From positions 1-35,954 of the forward strand of contig JAFGXO010000020.1 in the NCBI GenBank assembly GCA_016936595.1: a DNA stretch of 35,954 nt, written 5' to 3'. Origin of the DNA: Bacteroidales bacterium. Lineage in GTDB: Bacteria > Bacteroidota > Bacteroidia > Bacteroidales > JAFGUD01. The translations under genes and the position numbers were made by a program. How positions within the stretch are numbered: the stretch's first letter is position 1; each line of letters opens with the position of its first letter. The notes under the pieces are model-generated. The model ran no database searches. It was not told where the DNA came from and saw nothing but the letters and a program-made list of their open reading frames with translations. Positions 24,370 through 33,790 of this stretch are shown here, one piece after another.

Positions 24370-27033
24370 TTATTTTGAAAATTTTACGCCAATAACTAAA
24401 ATATCGTCCACTTGTTTAATTTTTCCTCTCCAAGCTAAATGCTTTTCTAAAAGTATTTCTTTTTGTTTTTCAGGATTTAAATGAGACGATTGAGTTAAAA
24501 GAGAAATAAAATTAGCACTTCCAAATTTTGACTTGTTTTTGTAGCCCATTTGTTTATGGTATCCGTCTGAGGATAAATAAATGTTGTCTTCAGCTTTTAG
24601 GTCAAATTCTGTTGTAGAAAATTTATCATCAAAACTTGTATAATAACCACCAATGGATAAATTATCACCTTTAAGCACAATAGGCTCATCTTTGCGTATA
24701 ACGATAAAATGTTGGTTAGCACCCGAAAATTTCATTCTTCCTGTGTTTAAATTTATCGAACATAAGCTGATGTCAAAGCTATCATCAATTTCTTTTATTT
24801 TTTGTTCACCAATATTATTATGATACTTTAATCTTATGTCTTCAATTAGTTCAGCAGGTTGTTTTATAATATCAGGGTTTTTGTCTAAAGTTTCAGAAAT
24901 AATTGATTCTATTAAAAATGATAAAAAAGTTGCACTTACGTTGCGTCCTGTTGTGTCAATTAAACCCCAAAGCCAAATATCATCAATTACGATTGAAATA
25001 TAAAAATCGCCGGAAACAATTTCTTTAGGTATGTTTAATATAAACATATCTTCAAAGGGGAAGTTTTGAATAGATGATAAAAGAGCATTTTGAATTTTAA
25101 GAGAATAACTAATGCTTGAATGAATATTACTTTGTTTTTCTTCTAAGATGTTTTTTTGTATTGCTGTTTGCTTACGTAAAACATTTAATTGTTTGTTTTT
25201 TATATTTATTTCTTGTCGTTGGCTTTTAAGTTCATCGTTTAAATCTTCAACAATACTTGAAGATATATTTAGTTCTTCAATCTTTTCGTCAAGCTCGATA
25301 TTTTTAGATTCTAATTCGTTTTTTTGTTTATAAACTTCTTGTGTGCGTACTTCTATAATGTTTTCAAGATTTTTATTTAATATTTCTAAGTTCCAATAAA
25401 AAGTGTAATTGTCAACAATTGTAGATATTTGAGGCACAAGCATTTCCATTATATCAGCTTTTTCTCTTAAGTTCTGCTTTTCTGTATAGGAAACATGTAA
25501 AAGAGCTTTAATTTTGTTTGATTGAGAAACCGGAATTATTAAAGAATCTCTTTTATTTATAATAGACAAATTTTTAGATGCGTTTTCAATGTCTTCTTCT
25601 GTTATGGAAGATGGGAAATTTTTCTCTAAATTTCCACATATATATTCTTCTTTTGTTTTTATACATTCGCAAATCCAAATTTCTTTTTTTATCAAAAATT
25701 CTATTTTATCTGCTTGTAAAAATTCATCAAAAACTTTCATAGATGCTTGTAAATCAAAAGATTGAAGTTTTACTAATTCGGATTGAATTTGAGCGTATTT
25801 TTGATATTTGTTTGCAAGTTTATTAACCCTTGTAGATGTTTTTGAGTATTTAAGGGAAATCATGATACTGCTTCCAATAAAAAGCAGTAATAGACCGTAA
25901 CTTCCAAAATATCCGGTATTAATAACATTTGTATTATAGAGCATGTCATTTATAGCCGAAACATTTAAAGCAAGCAAACCAAAAAATGAAAAAATTATGT
26001 ACGGAACTTTTTTAATTAGTCCGTTAATAGAAAAGACAAGGAGTGCTAAAAATGCCGGTTCTCCCCAAATCATAAATGATATTAGTGTTTTTGAAAATAT
26101 GTATGAAGGAGTAAATAAGACAATTAGCGAATAAATTGCTGATAAACCAATAATAGTATAAATGATATATTTGTTAAAAATTTTATATTCTTTATACGAT
26201 GACCAGATAAAAAGTGAAAAGAAAAACAGTCGCCCATAATTACTAAAAAAGTCTATCTTTTTCACCAATTCCCAAGATATTGAAGGGAAATAACGTATTA
26301 GAATCATTTCGCCATTTACAAGTTCAAATGCGATAAAGATAATAATTGCAAGACTTAAAAATATATAGGATAAATCTTTTTGTCTGAAAAAGAATAAGAA
26401 AAAGAAGTAAAGAGCGAATATTGTTTCAGCTCCAATAATAAAAAAAGAAATTAAAAGATGTTTTGTAGTGTGAGCTTGAACGTCGTTGGTTTTTCCGAAA
26501 AATATTTTTTCCTGCAAACCTCCGGCTCCATGGTAAAAATTACTAACCTGAATCACAATTTCGATAGTGTCGCTGTTTGAAAAAAAATTTATTTCGTTAA
26601 TCAAGGGTTTTGGCGTAGAATTTTGTCGGCTTGTTCCAACAGTTCCAACTTCAATTTTGAAATCGCCGTCAATCCAAACTTTGTAAGATGTTAAAACTTG
26701 GTGAAATTGAATTGTGTATGCACCTTTAGGGGCTAAAATTTTCATTTTATAAGTTCCATATCCATAATGTTTAACAGGTTTATTATTATATAAATAGCTG
26801 TTCCAATCACCATTAACTCTAATAAAATTATCTTCTTTAGGCTGTCTGTTCCGTAAATCATCAGGAGTAAGTAATTCGTTCCAATAAAATTCCCAACTTC
26901 CGGCAACCAAATATGCTTTATTAAATTCTGCATCATGCAAATCTAATATTCCATTTTCTACTATTTGCGAAAAAGATAGTAGAGGAAATAGGAGGAAGAT
27001 AAAAATTATAATATGTTTATTATATAGATTCAT
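24370..27033 (-). CDS. 7TMR-DISM sensor with GAF-like and divergent SpoIIE/PP2C phosphatase domain (paralogue B)
   Basis: 887 residues. A signal peptide without lipobox (LLSFSQ) comes first, then a DISM domain (GSWEFYWNELLTPDDLR, about 25-190). Seven membrane segments follow at about 195-400, then a GAF-like region (about 415-545), a coiled coil (about 550-640) and a phosphatase domain. SGDFYI, SSDGYHKQMG and VDDILVIGVKF are kept. However, the usual D-C-T-G-H-G-V-P-G-A has become DTTGRNVSAT, and the DGMD motif reads DDSFD. Activity may be altered or lost. It starts 8 bases after paralogue C, so the two are surely co-transcribed and may work together. Confidence 0.88.
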   Translation of the reverse strand: MNLYNKHIIIFIFLLFPLLSFSQIVENGILDLHDAEFNKAYLVAGSWEFYWNELLTPDDLRNRQPKEDNFIRVNGDWNSYLYNNKPVKHYGYGTYKMKILAPKGAYTIQFHQVLTSYKVWIDGDFKIEVGTVGTSRQNSTPKPLINEINFFSNSDTIEIVIQVSNFYHGAGGLQEKIFFGKTNDVQAHTTKHLLISFFIIGAETIFALYFFFLFFFRQKDLSYIFLSLAIIIFIAFELVNGEMILIRYFPSISWELVKKIDFFSNYGRLFFFSLFIWSSYKEYKIFNKYIIYTIIGLSAIYSLIVLFTPSYIFSKTLISFMIWGEPAFLALLVFSINGLIKKVPYIIFSFFGLLALNVSAINDMLYNTNVINTGYFGSYGLLLLFIGSSIMISLKYSKTSTRVNKLANKYQKYAQIQSELVKLQSFDLQASMKVFDEFLQADKIEFLIKKEIWICECIKTKEEYICGNLEKNFPSSITEEDIENASKNLSIINKRDSLIIPVSQSNKIKALLHVSYTEKQNLREKADIMEMLVPQISTIVDNYTFYWNLEILNKNLENIIEVRTQEVYKQKNELESKNIELDEKIEELNISSSIVEDLNDELKSQRQEINIKNKQLNVLRKQTAIQKNILEEKQSNIHSSISYSLKIQNALLSSIQNFPFEDMFILNIPKEIVSGDFYISIVIDDIWLWGLIDTTGRNVSATFLSFLIESIISETLDKNPDIIKQPAELIEDIRLKYHNNIGEQKIKEIDDSFDISLCSINLNTGRMKFSGANQHFIVIRKDEPIVLKGDNLSIGGYYTSFDDKFSTTEFDLKAEDNIYLSSDGYHKQMGYKNKSKFGSANFISLLTQSSHLNPEKQKEILLEKHLAWRGKIKQVDDILVIGVKFSK

Positions 27034-27041
27034 GTAAATAT

Positions 27042-29780
27042 TTAAAACTTAACACCCACAACGCTAACGTCATCTAATTGATAATGAGAACCTTTCCATT
27101 TGTAAAATTCGTCATACAAAAATTGTTTTTGTTCGGCTAAAGGTAAATTTGAAATTTTTAAAATTAGTTTTTTGAAATTTGAAGTATAATATTTTTCTAA
27201 TTTTTCGGAACTAAATTGATCAACAAATCCATCAGAATTAAGATAAATAATGTCATTTGGTAAAATTTTAATTGAGCTTTTAGAAAATGAAAATTCAAAT
27301 CCTTCTACATAACTACCTATGGGCATTCTATTGCCTTTTAGGGTTGTTAATTCATTATTTCTTATTATGTATAATGAATTGTAAGCTCCTGCAAATTCAA
27401 GTGTTTTATTTTCTGTATTGTAAACACATAAGCCCAAATCTAAGCCATCTTTTAAATCATGCTCTTCGTTTGACAAACCTTTTTTTACTCGGTTTCTTAA
27501 TTCATTCAAAACTTCTGCTGGATTTATAAAATTATTTAAGTTTTTCTGTTCGTAAATAATGTTGTCAAGATTTCTGTTTGAAAAAATACTCATTAAAGAA
27601 CCCGGTACTCCGTGTCCGGTACAATCGCCTAACCCAAAAATTGCAAGGTTGTCTATTTTTTTTGCAAAAAAGAAGTCTCCACTTAAAATATCTTTTGCAA
27701 TATCTAAATGAAAAAATTCTTTAAACGGAAGATTTTTTTGGTCTTCATTTAAATTTAATATTTTTAATATTGTTTTAGCATATCTAATATTAGATTGAAT
27801 TAATTTATTTTGCTTTAAAATAATTTCTTTTTGAGATTTCATTTGTTCTGTTTGCTCTTCAAGTGATTTTGATTGAGTGTCAAGTTCTTCTATTTGAGCT
27901 TGTAATTCGTTATTTATCTCATTTTGAATAGCGTATTGTTCTTCTAAAAGTTGAACTTTTTCATCTAATTGCTGGTTTTTGAAATCGAGTTCTTCTTTTT
28001 GTTGTACTACTTCGTGGGTTCTTTCTTTAACTCCATTTTCTAAAACAGTATTCATTTGCTGCAGTAAAAAGTAATTTAAAGCTGTATTAATTAAACTGTT
28101 AAACTGTGATTTTAGTCCTTGAGTAATTTCAATTTGAATTTGAGTTAAATAATTTGTTTTTTTAGCCATATATAAAACTGAAATAACTCTATCTTCTTTT
28201 ACTATAGGCAGAATTATCAGGTTTTTGTAGTCAATATTTGGGTTTTTATTTGACAGGGCAATATTCTTTTTGTTATCAATTGCACTTTTTAGCAATGTAA
28301 TGTCGTATAAATCATTTTTTTGATTCCAATCAACTTTTTGTTTTAAATATTCAAATCCAATATTTTTTTCTACTATTAAATAGGCTTCAAATTCATTATT
28401 TTCGACAGTAAAAAGGATTGTTTTTTCAATTCCTGTAACCTCATTTACTGCATTTAAGGAAGCCGGTAAATCATACGAGGGCGTGGTTAAAAGAGCCTTT
28501 TTTAAATCGTTTTCAAGTTTTTCTCTTTCAGATAATTCTTCGTCTTGCTTTTGAAGTTTTGCATTTCTAACAGAAATTAAAATAGCCTGCGATAAAGTAA
28601 ACAGAAAAACTCCTAATCCGGTAGAATAAAACGTTTTTAATATATTAAACTCAAACAGAGAATCGTTAATAGCCGATATAATAATTATCAGTAAGCCAAC
28701 AAATGACAAAAACATGTTCTTGTCTTCCATTGATGCTCTATATGTAACAAAAAGCTCATAAATTAATGTAATTAATGAAAATACAATCATTACAATTAGA
28801 ATTTGTGAATATATCCGCATTGGTGTTACAATAACAAATATTGACATAACAACAGCAAAAATGATTGAAGCATTTTTTACGATTTTAGAAAAATATTTTT
28901 TTGTAAAACTTTCAATCAAAACTACAAACATTAGAGTACGCATAAACATGCTAACGTAAAATAGTTTAGAGGCAAATTCCCAGTTTGCTCCGGTAAAAAC
29001 CCGCATAAAAACTAATTCGCGATCTAATGAAATAGATATTATTTCGGTAATTAGAAATAATGCAAAATACAGATTAGATTTATTTTGTTTTTGATAAAGA
29101 AATAAAACAAAATAAAAAAACATCATAAATGTTAACGCCCCTATTATAAATACATCGTAAAGCAGGTTTGTGTAGGCATATTGTACAATTGATCGAGGTG
29201 TGCCAAATTTTAAAGGTCTTAAAATTCCGGCTTTTTTATGTGAAAAATTTGCAACTTGAATAGTTAATTCTATAGTGTCGTTAGTGGAATAAAACGAAAA
29301 TTCTTTGGTTAACCTGTTGGATTGATATTCTTTTTTTGTTTTAGCTACTTTGCCTATTGATAGAGCTAAACTGTCGTTAATATAAATATTACAGGATAAA
29401 AAAATACGTTTAAATTTAAAGGAATAAAATTCATTTGCCGGTGCAATAATTTTAGTGTGATATGTTGCATAGCCCTGCGGAGGTAAATTTTTGCCATTAA
29501 TTTTGTAATTTGTCCATTGGTTTGGAATTTCAACAGTTAATGGAATTAAGTTTGTATTTTTTATTTGTTGAGGTGTAAGTAGTGTGTCCCAATAAAAATC
29601 CCAATTCCCTTTTATGTTATAAACATTAAAGTCATTAAATTCTTTTTGAGATAAATCATAAACATTGCCTGTAGTTCCATTCGAATCAGAAACCGGATCG
29701 CATGAAACAACAAAAAATAAAAAAAACAACATAACGTAGGGTGTTTTCCTTAAAATATCTATTTTTGGCACAAAATTCAT
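27042..29780 (-). CDS. 7TMR-DISM sensor with GAF-like and SpoIIE/PP2C phosphatase domain (paralogue C), lipoprotein-type N-terminus
   Basis: The start is the ATG at 29780 (MNFVPKIDILRK), 29 codons inside the track ORF. It gives a lipobox (VVSC, Cys27) and avoids overlap with the divergent yfhO-like gene; a second ATG 16 codons later is also possible. The product is about 912 residues: DISM domain (GNWDFYWDTLLTPQQI), seven membrane segments, GAF-like region, long coiled coil, then a phosphatase domain with a full motif set (SGDFFF, GDCTGHGVPGS, DGLDLGLC, NSDGFVDQF, LDDVSVVGV). It leads the C-B pair. Input ligand and target are unknown. Confidence 0.9.
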   Translation of the reverse strand: MNFVPKIDILRKTPYVMLFFLFFVVSCDPVSDSNGTTGNVYDLSQKEFNDFNVYNIKGNWDFYWDTLLTPQQIKNTNLIPLTVEIPNQWTNYKINGKNLPPQGYATYHTKIIAPANEFYSFKFKRIFLSCNIYINDSLALSIGKVAKTKKEYQSNRLTKEFSFYSTNDTIELTIQVANFSHKKAGILRPLKFGTPRSIVQYAYTNLLYDVFIIGALTFMMFFYFVLFLYQKQNKSNLYFALFLITEIISISLDRELVFMRVFTGANWEFASKLFYVSMFMRTLMFVVLIESFTKKYFSKIVKNASIIFAVVMSIFVIVTPMRIYSQILIVMIVFSLITLIYELFVTYRASMEDKNMFLSFVGLLIIIISAINDSLFEFNILKTFYSTGLGVFLFTLSQAILISVRNAKLQKQDEELSEREKLENDLKKALLTTPSYDLPASLNAVNEVTGIEKTILFTVENNEFEAYLIVEKNIGFEYLKQKVDWNQKNDLYDITLLKSAIDNKKNIALSNKNPNIDYKNLIILPIVKEDRVISVLYMAKKTNYLTQIQIEITQGLKSQFNSLINTALNYFLLQQMNTVLENGVKERTHEVVQQKEELDFKNQQLDEKVQLLEEQYAIQNEINNELQAQIEELDTQSKSLEEQTEQMKSQKEIILKQNKLIQSNIRYAKTILKILNLNEDQKNLPFKEFFHLDIAKDILSGDFFFAKKIDNLAIFGLGDCTGHGVPGSLMSIFSNRNLDNIIYEQKNLNNFINPAEVLNELRNRVKKGLSNEEHDLKDGLDLGLCVYNTENKTLEFAGAYNSLYIIRNNELTTLKGNRMPIGSYVEGFEFSFSKSSIKILPNDIIYLNSDGFVDQFSSEKLEKYYTSNFKKLILKISNLPLAEQKQFLYDEFYKWKGSHYQLDDVSVVGVKF

Positions 29781-29795
29781 ATAAATAATACATTC

Positions 29796-29803
29796 CAAAA
29801 GTA
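29796..29803 (-). promoter_or_regulatory. Possible -7 element for the DISM C-B pair
   Basis: Read on the minus strand this is TACTTTTG, a TAnnTTTG match 16 bases before the chosen start of paralogue C. No TTTG is found at the usual distance upstream. It lies in the 31-base gap to the divergent yfhO-like gene, and its position favours the shorter gene start. Confidence 0.4.
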
Positions 29804-29811
29804 CAAAACAA

Positions 29812-32256
29812 ATGGGAAATAAAAAAATAAAATCACCAGATGTTTCTTTACAGTTTGATAATGACAACTTTTTTAATGTTATACTGAAAAAATACCCGCT
29901 TTTTATTCTTCTTTTAAGCTCGTTAATAATTTCATTTATAGTTTTTCAGAACTTTTTTTTCGGCGATTTTTTATATTTTTTCAAAGATATTGGTAGTGAT
30001 TCCATAAATATAACTTTGCCAAACTTTATTGAGGGACAAAAACTTAGCCAAACTGAAGGATATTTTAAATTTTGGTCATTTTATTCGGGCATGGGAGGTC
30101 CAACCGGTAACTCTGTTTCCCCCGATCCATTTATTTTTATTACTAAAATACTAAGGGGTTTATTTGGTTCGGATCTTCTGTTTTACAGGATTTTTTTAAT
30201 TTATTTTTTGTATATTTTACCTGCCGGAATTGTGGCTTTTTATTTTTTTCGAACTGTTGGTATATCTGAAATATCTGCAATAATAGGAGCTTTATTATTT
30301 GAATTTTCAGGCTATATGATTATAGGTTCTCAATGGGGACACGCTTATAAAATATTTTATTTTATGTTTTACATCTTTTCGTTTGAACAAATACTTGTTA
30401 AACAAAGATGGTATTTTTTTCCTATTGCTGTTTTTTTACAAGCATCAAATATGTTTTTGTTAGCTGCAAATTCAATCTTTTTATTAACTTATTCTGCAAT
30501 AAGATATTTTGATAATAATAATACATTTAAAGGCTATTTTGTTCTGCTTGCTAAAATGGTTGGTTTTGGAGTGTTGGGTGTTGCAATGAATGCTCCAAGA
30601 GCTTGGTCTAATTTTTTAAAAATGTATATGAGCCCAAGAGTTGTTGGAGATGTTTCTCAAGGTCATAATTTAATGCAAACCCCTGAGCAGATAGACGGTT
30701 CACTCAGACGAATAACAACTATTTTGCGGTTTTTTGCAAACGACATAATGGGCTCAGGAAGCAACTTTAAAGGTTGGTATAATTATCTCGAAGCACCAAT
30801 TTTTTATATAGGTTTGCTGCCCTTATTATTGTTATCATCTTTTTTTTCATTCTATAAAAAAAGAAAAAATATTATTTATGGTGCTTTTTTATCTTTTTGG
30901 TTATTAGTTGCTTTTGTTCCTATTTTACGTCATGCTGTTAATTTTTTTGTTGGAAATTATTTTAAAAATACCATTGATATTTTTGTGCCGTTTACTATTC
31001 TTTTTGTTGGAATTTTTGCACTCGATAACTTTTTGAAACTAAAAAAAATAAATCCGCTTTTCCCAGTTGTTTCAGCTGGAGTATTATTAGTGTTTTTGCA
31101 TTTTCCCTATTTTGATTTTGTTGATCAGTATGTTGATTTTAACTTGAAAATAGTTATAAGCGTTTTTATAGTTTTATATGCTTTACTGATGTACTTGTTA
31201 AGTAATAAAAAAAATGTTTCTGTTGTAAAATATGTTTTATTACTTCTTGTGATTTTTGAGCTGTCGTATTTGTTGTATCCTTCTGTAAATAAGCGTGATG
31301 TGTATTTAAAAAATGAAATAATAGCGGACGATGGCGGATATTCTGATCACACAATTGATGCATTAAATTTCATTAAATCAACCGATTCAACTTTATTTTA
31401 TCGAGTAGAAAAAGATTACTCTTCGGGCAATTCAATGCACGGAAGCCTTAACGATGCCAAAGCTCAAGGGTATTTTGGCACAACATCTTATAGCTCTTTT
31501 AATCAAATTAATTATATCAATTTTTTACAAGAAATGGCGGTAATTAAAAAAGGTAGCGAAGCTCAAACTAGGTGGTCGCCGGGTGTTAGAGGTATTCCTT
31601 TGATGATGACTTTTGTTTCGGTGAAATATTTTATTACTAAAGATTTTGATAATCAGCTCCAAAAAAATGGCTTTGATAGTATTGCAAATTTTGATGATTT
31701 ACTTTTATTAAAAAACCGGTATTTTTTACCTCTTGGTTTTATGTATGATGCTTATATTTTATTTGATGATTTTACTAAATTATCGCCTTTTAAAAAGCAA
31801 CAGGTTTTATTAAAAGCTGTGGTTTTAGACGAAGAATACAGAAAAGGGAATTTATCTGTTTTAGACACTAATACATTGGTTGATGTAAAATTATTCAGTT
31901 TGCAGGCTTATGCAAAGTTAATTGACACTTTAAACACCAATACGTTTAATATTACCAGTTTTAAACACAAAACTATTAAAGGAAATATATCGGTTAATAA
32001 AAATGGAATGTTGTTTTTTTCAATTCCATACAGTAAGGGTTGGAAAATTATTGTTAACGGAAAATCTGTTAATCCGATTAAATCAAATATTGGTTTTATG
32101 TCAATTTATTTAGAACAAGGACAATATGATTTAATTTTAAAATATAGATCTCCCAATTTAACACTAACTATTTTTATTGCTGTTATTGCTCTGATTTTAA
32201 CATCAATAATTTTTTATATAATTTTTAGGATTCAAAAAGAAAGAAAAATCCAATAA
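29812..32256 (+). CDS. YfhO-like large membrane protein
   Basis: 814 residues with about a dozen membrane helices in the first 490 residues, an outside domain (about 500-780) and a final helix. The N-terminus (FFFGDFLYFFKDIGSDS), the PTGNSVSPDPF loop and the C-terminal FFSIPYSKGWKIIVNGK, then GFMSIYLEQGQYDL, match the YfhO family. Members such as Bacillus YfhO are linked to glycosylation of envelope polymers with a lipid-linked sugar, on the outer face of the membrane. The neighbouring flippase gene (46-base gap) fits a glycan export or modification role. The substrate is unknown. The start is 31 bases from the divergent DISM gene. Confidence 0.87.
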   Translation: MGNKKIKSPDVSLQFDNDNFFNVILKKYPLFILLLSSLIISFIVFQNFFFGDFLYFFKDIGSDSINITLPNFIEGQKLSQTEGYFKFWSFYSGMGGPTGNSVSPDPFIFITKILRGLFGSDLLFYRIFLIYFLYILPAGIVAFYFFRTVGISEISAIIGALLFEFSGYMIIGSQWGHAYKIFYFMFYIFSFEQILVKQRWYFFPIAVFLQASNMFLLAANSIFLLTYSAIRYFDNNNTFKGYFVLLAKMVGFGVLGVAMNAPRAWSNFLKMYMSPRVVGDVSQGHNLMQTPEQIDGSLRRITTILRFFANDIMGSGSNFKGWYNYLEAPIFYIGLLPLLLLSSFFSFYKKRKNIIYGAFLSFWLLVAFVPILRHAVNFFVGNYFKNTIDIFVPFTILFVGIFALDNFLKLKKINPLFPVVSAGVLLVFLHFPYFDFVDQYVDFNLKIVISVFIVLYALLMYLLSNKKNVSVVKYVLLLLVIFELSYLLYPSVNKRDVYLKNEIIADDGGYSDHTIDALNFIKSTDSTLFYRVEKDYSSGNSMHGSLNDAKAQGYFGTTSYSSFNQINYINFLQEMAVIKKGSEAQTRWSPGVRGIPLMMTFVSVKYFITKDFDNQLQKNGFDSIANFDDLLLLKNRYFLPLGFMYDAYILFDDFTKLSPFKKQQVLLKAVVLDEEYRKGNLSVLDTNTLVDVKLFSLQAYAKLIDTLNTNTFNITSFKHKTIKGNISVNKNGMLFFSIPYSKGWKIIVNGKSVNPIKSNIGFMSIYLEQGQYDLILKYRSPNLTLTIFIAVIALILTSIIFYIIFRIQKERKIQ

Positions 32257-32261
32257 ATTTG

Positions 32262-32269
32262 TAAATTTG
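32262..32269 (+). promoter_or_regulatory. Possible internal -7 element before the flippase gene
   Basis: TAAATTTG (followed by CG) matches TAnnTTTG exactly; another copy of the same 8-mer lies directly before it at 32254. No -33 box is clear, so read-through from the yfhO-like gene is equally possible. Confidence 0.35.
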
Positions 32270-32302
32270 CGGATTGTAAACTACTTATGAATCGGTAATA
32301 TT

Positions 32303-33748
32303 TTGAAGAAAAAATTTTTCACAAATCTAATATTTCTTGTAACACTAAATTTGATAGTAAAACCTTTTTGGGTTTTAGGAATCGATAGAGTAGTACAAAA
32401 CAATGTGGGCTCATCAGATTACGGGATTTATTTTTCACTCTTCAATCTATCAATTCTTTTTAATATAATATTAGATTTTGGCTTAACTAATTTCAATAAT
32501 CGAAATATTGCCCAACATAAACAACTTCTTCCAAAATATTTTTCAAATATTGTAGTGTTAAAGTTTTTATTATCAGTGTTTTACGCTATAATAACTATTG
32601 CATTGGGAATATTATGGGGCTATAATTTTGCAGAATTTAAAATTTTATTATTGCTAATTTTTAATCAGTTTTTACTGTCTTTTATAATGTATCTACGATC
32701 AAATATTTCCGGATTACATTTTTTTAAAACCGATAGTTTAATTTCGGTATTAGATAGGTTTTTAATGATTGGGATAATCGGTTTTTTGCTTTGGTCAAAA
32801 CAAATTGAAAAAAATTTTAAAATTGAATGGTTCGTTATTGCTCAAACAATTGCTTATTCGGTTACAGCACTTTCAGCATTTATAATAGTTCTAAAACATG
32901 CTAAAGTTTTTAAAATTAAAGTTAATAAACCATTTTTAATTTCAACATTAAAACACACATTACCTTATGCTCTTTTGGTATTGTTAATGTCTTTTTATAA
33001 TCGTTTTGATGCGGTGTTAATTGTAAAATTAATACCCGATGGAAAAATTCAATCCGGAATTTATGCCCAGTCGTTTAGATTGTTAGATGCAGTTTCGCAG
33101 TTCTCTTTATTATTTGCAACATTATTGCTTCCTATCTTTTCAAAAATGATAAAAAACAAGGAAAATGTTTCAGATTTAGTAAACTTTTCGTTTTTTTTAT
33201 TGATTGCACCGGCAATAATATTTGCTGTTTCTTCTGTTTATTACAACGAAGAAATAATATCTTTACTTTATAAAGATCACACTGATATTTCGGCCAGAGT
33301 ATTTTCTGTTTTAATAACTGCTTTTATACCTATTTCAACAACATATATTTTTGGTACATTGTTAACTGCAAACGGTAGTTTAAAGCAGCTTAATATTATA
33401 GCTTTTTCCGGAGTTGTTGCAAATTTAACTCTAAATTTAATTTTAATACCCATAAGTCAAGCAAGAGGAGCTGCTATTTCGGCCTTAATTACTCAATCAT
33501 TTACAGCTATTTTACAAATAGGTTTGGCAATTCACATGTTTAAAATTAAATTTTCGTTGAAAAAAATTCTTTCAATTGTAATTTTTCTTATAGTATTTAT
33601 TGGCTCGGTGCATTTTATTCATATAATAGATGTTAAATGGAGTTTGAGATTTTTAGCGAGTTTAATTAGTGGGGTTATTCTTGCTTTTTTGCTGCGCCTT
33701 ATGAGCATTAAAACAATTTTTAATTTATTAAAAGGCTACGAAAAGTAA
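32303..33748 (+). CDS. Wzx-like polysaccharide flippase (MOP superfamily)
   Basis: 481 residues with about 12-14 membrane helices. The start region (NLIFLVTLNLIVKPFWVLGIDRVVQNNVG, SSDYGIYFSLFNL) and the FDAVLIVKLIP then YAQSFRLLDAV segment resemble Wzx/polysaccharide-biosynthesis exporters that flip lipid-linked glycans. The start is TTG; no in-frame ATG lies close upstream (an ATG at 32287 meets a stop after three codons). It follows the yfhO-like gene, suggesting that both handle the same lipid-linked sugar. No glycosyltransferase genes are near, so the glycan must be made elsewhere. Confidence 0.87.
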   Translation: MKKKFFTNLIFLVTLNLIVKPFWVLGIDRVVQNNVGSSDYGIYFSLFNLSILFNIILDFGLTNFNNRNIAQHKQLLPKYFSNIVVLKFLLSVFYAIITIALGILWGYNFAEFKILLLLIFNQFLLSFIMYLRSNISGLHFFKTDSLISVLDRFLMIGIIGFLLWSKQIEKNFKIEWFVIAQTIAYSVTALSAFIIVLKHAKVFKIKVNKPFLISTLKHTLPYALLVLLMSFYNRFDAVLIVKLIPDGKIQSGIYAQSFRLLDAVSQFSLLFATLLLPIFSKMIKNKENVSDLVNFSFFLLIAPAIIFAVSSVYYNEEIISLLYKDHTDISARVFSVLITAFIPISTTYIFGTLLTANGSLKQLNIIAFSGVVANLTLNLILIPISQARGAAISALITQSFTAILQIGLAIHMFKIKFSLKKILSIVIFLIVFIGSVHFIHIIDVKWSLRFLASLISGVILAFLLRLMSIKTIFNLLKGYEK

Positions 33749-33790
33749 AATTTTCAAAAAAAAATTATATTTTTATTGAAAATTTTTAGC

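Noticed and set aside
24357-24373. ATAAAT/ATTTAT inverted repeat between rlmN and the convergent DISM gene as a terminator
   Set aside because: The stem is only A/T and six bases long, too weak to stand out from the background.
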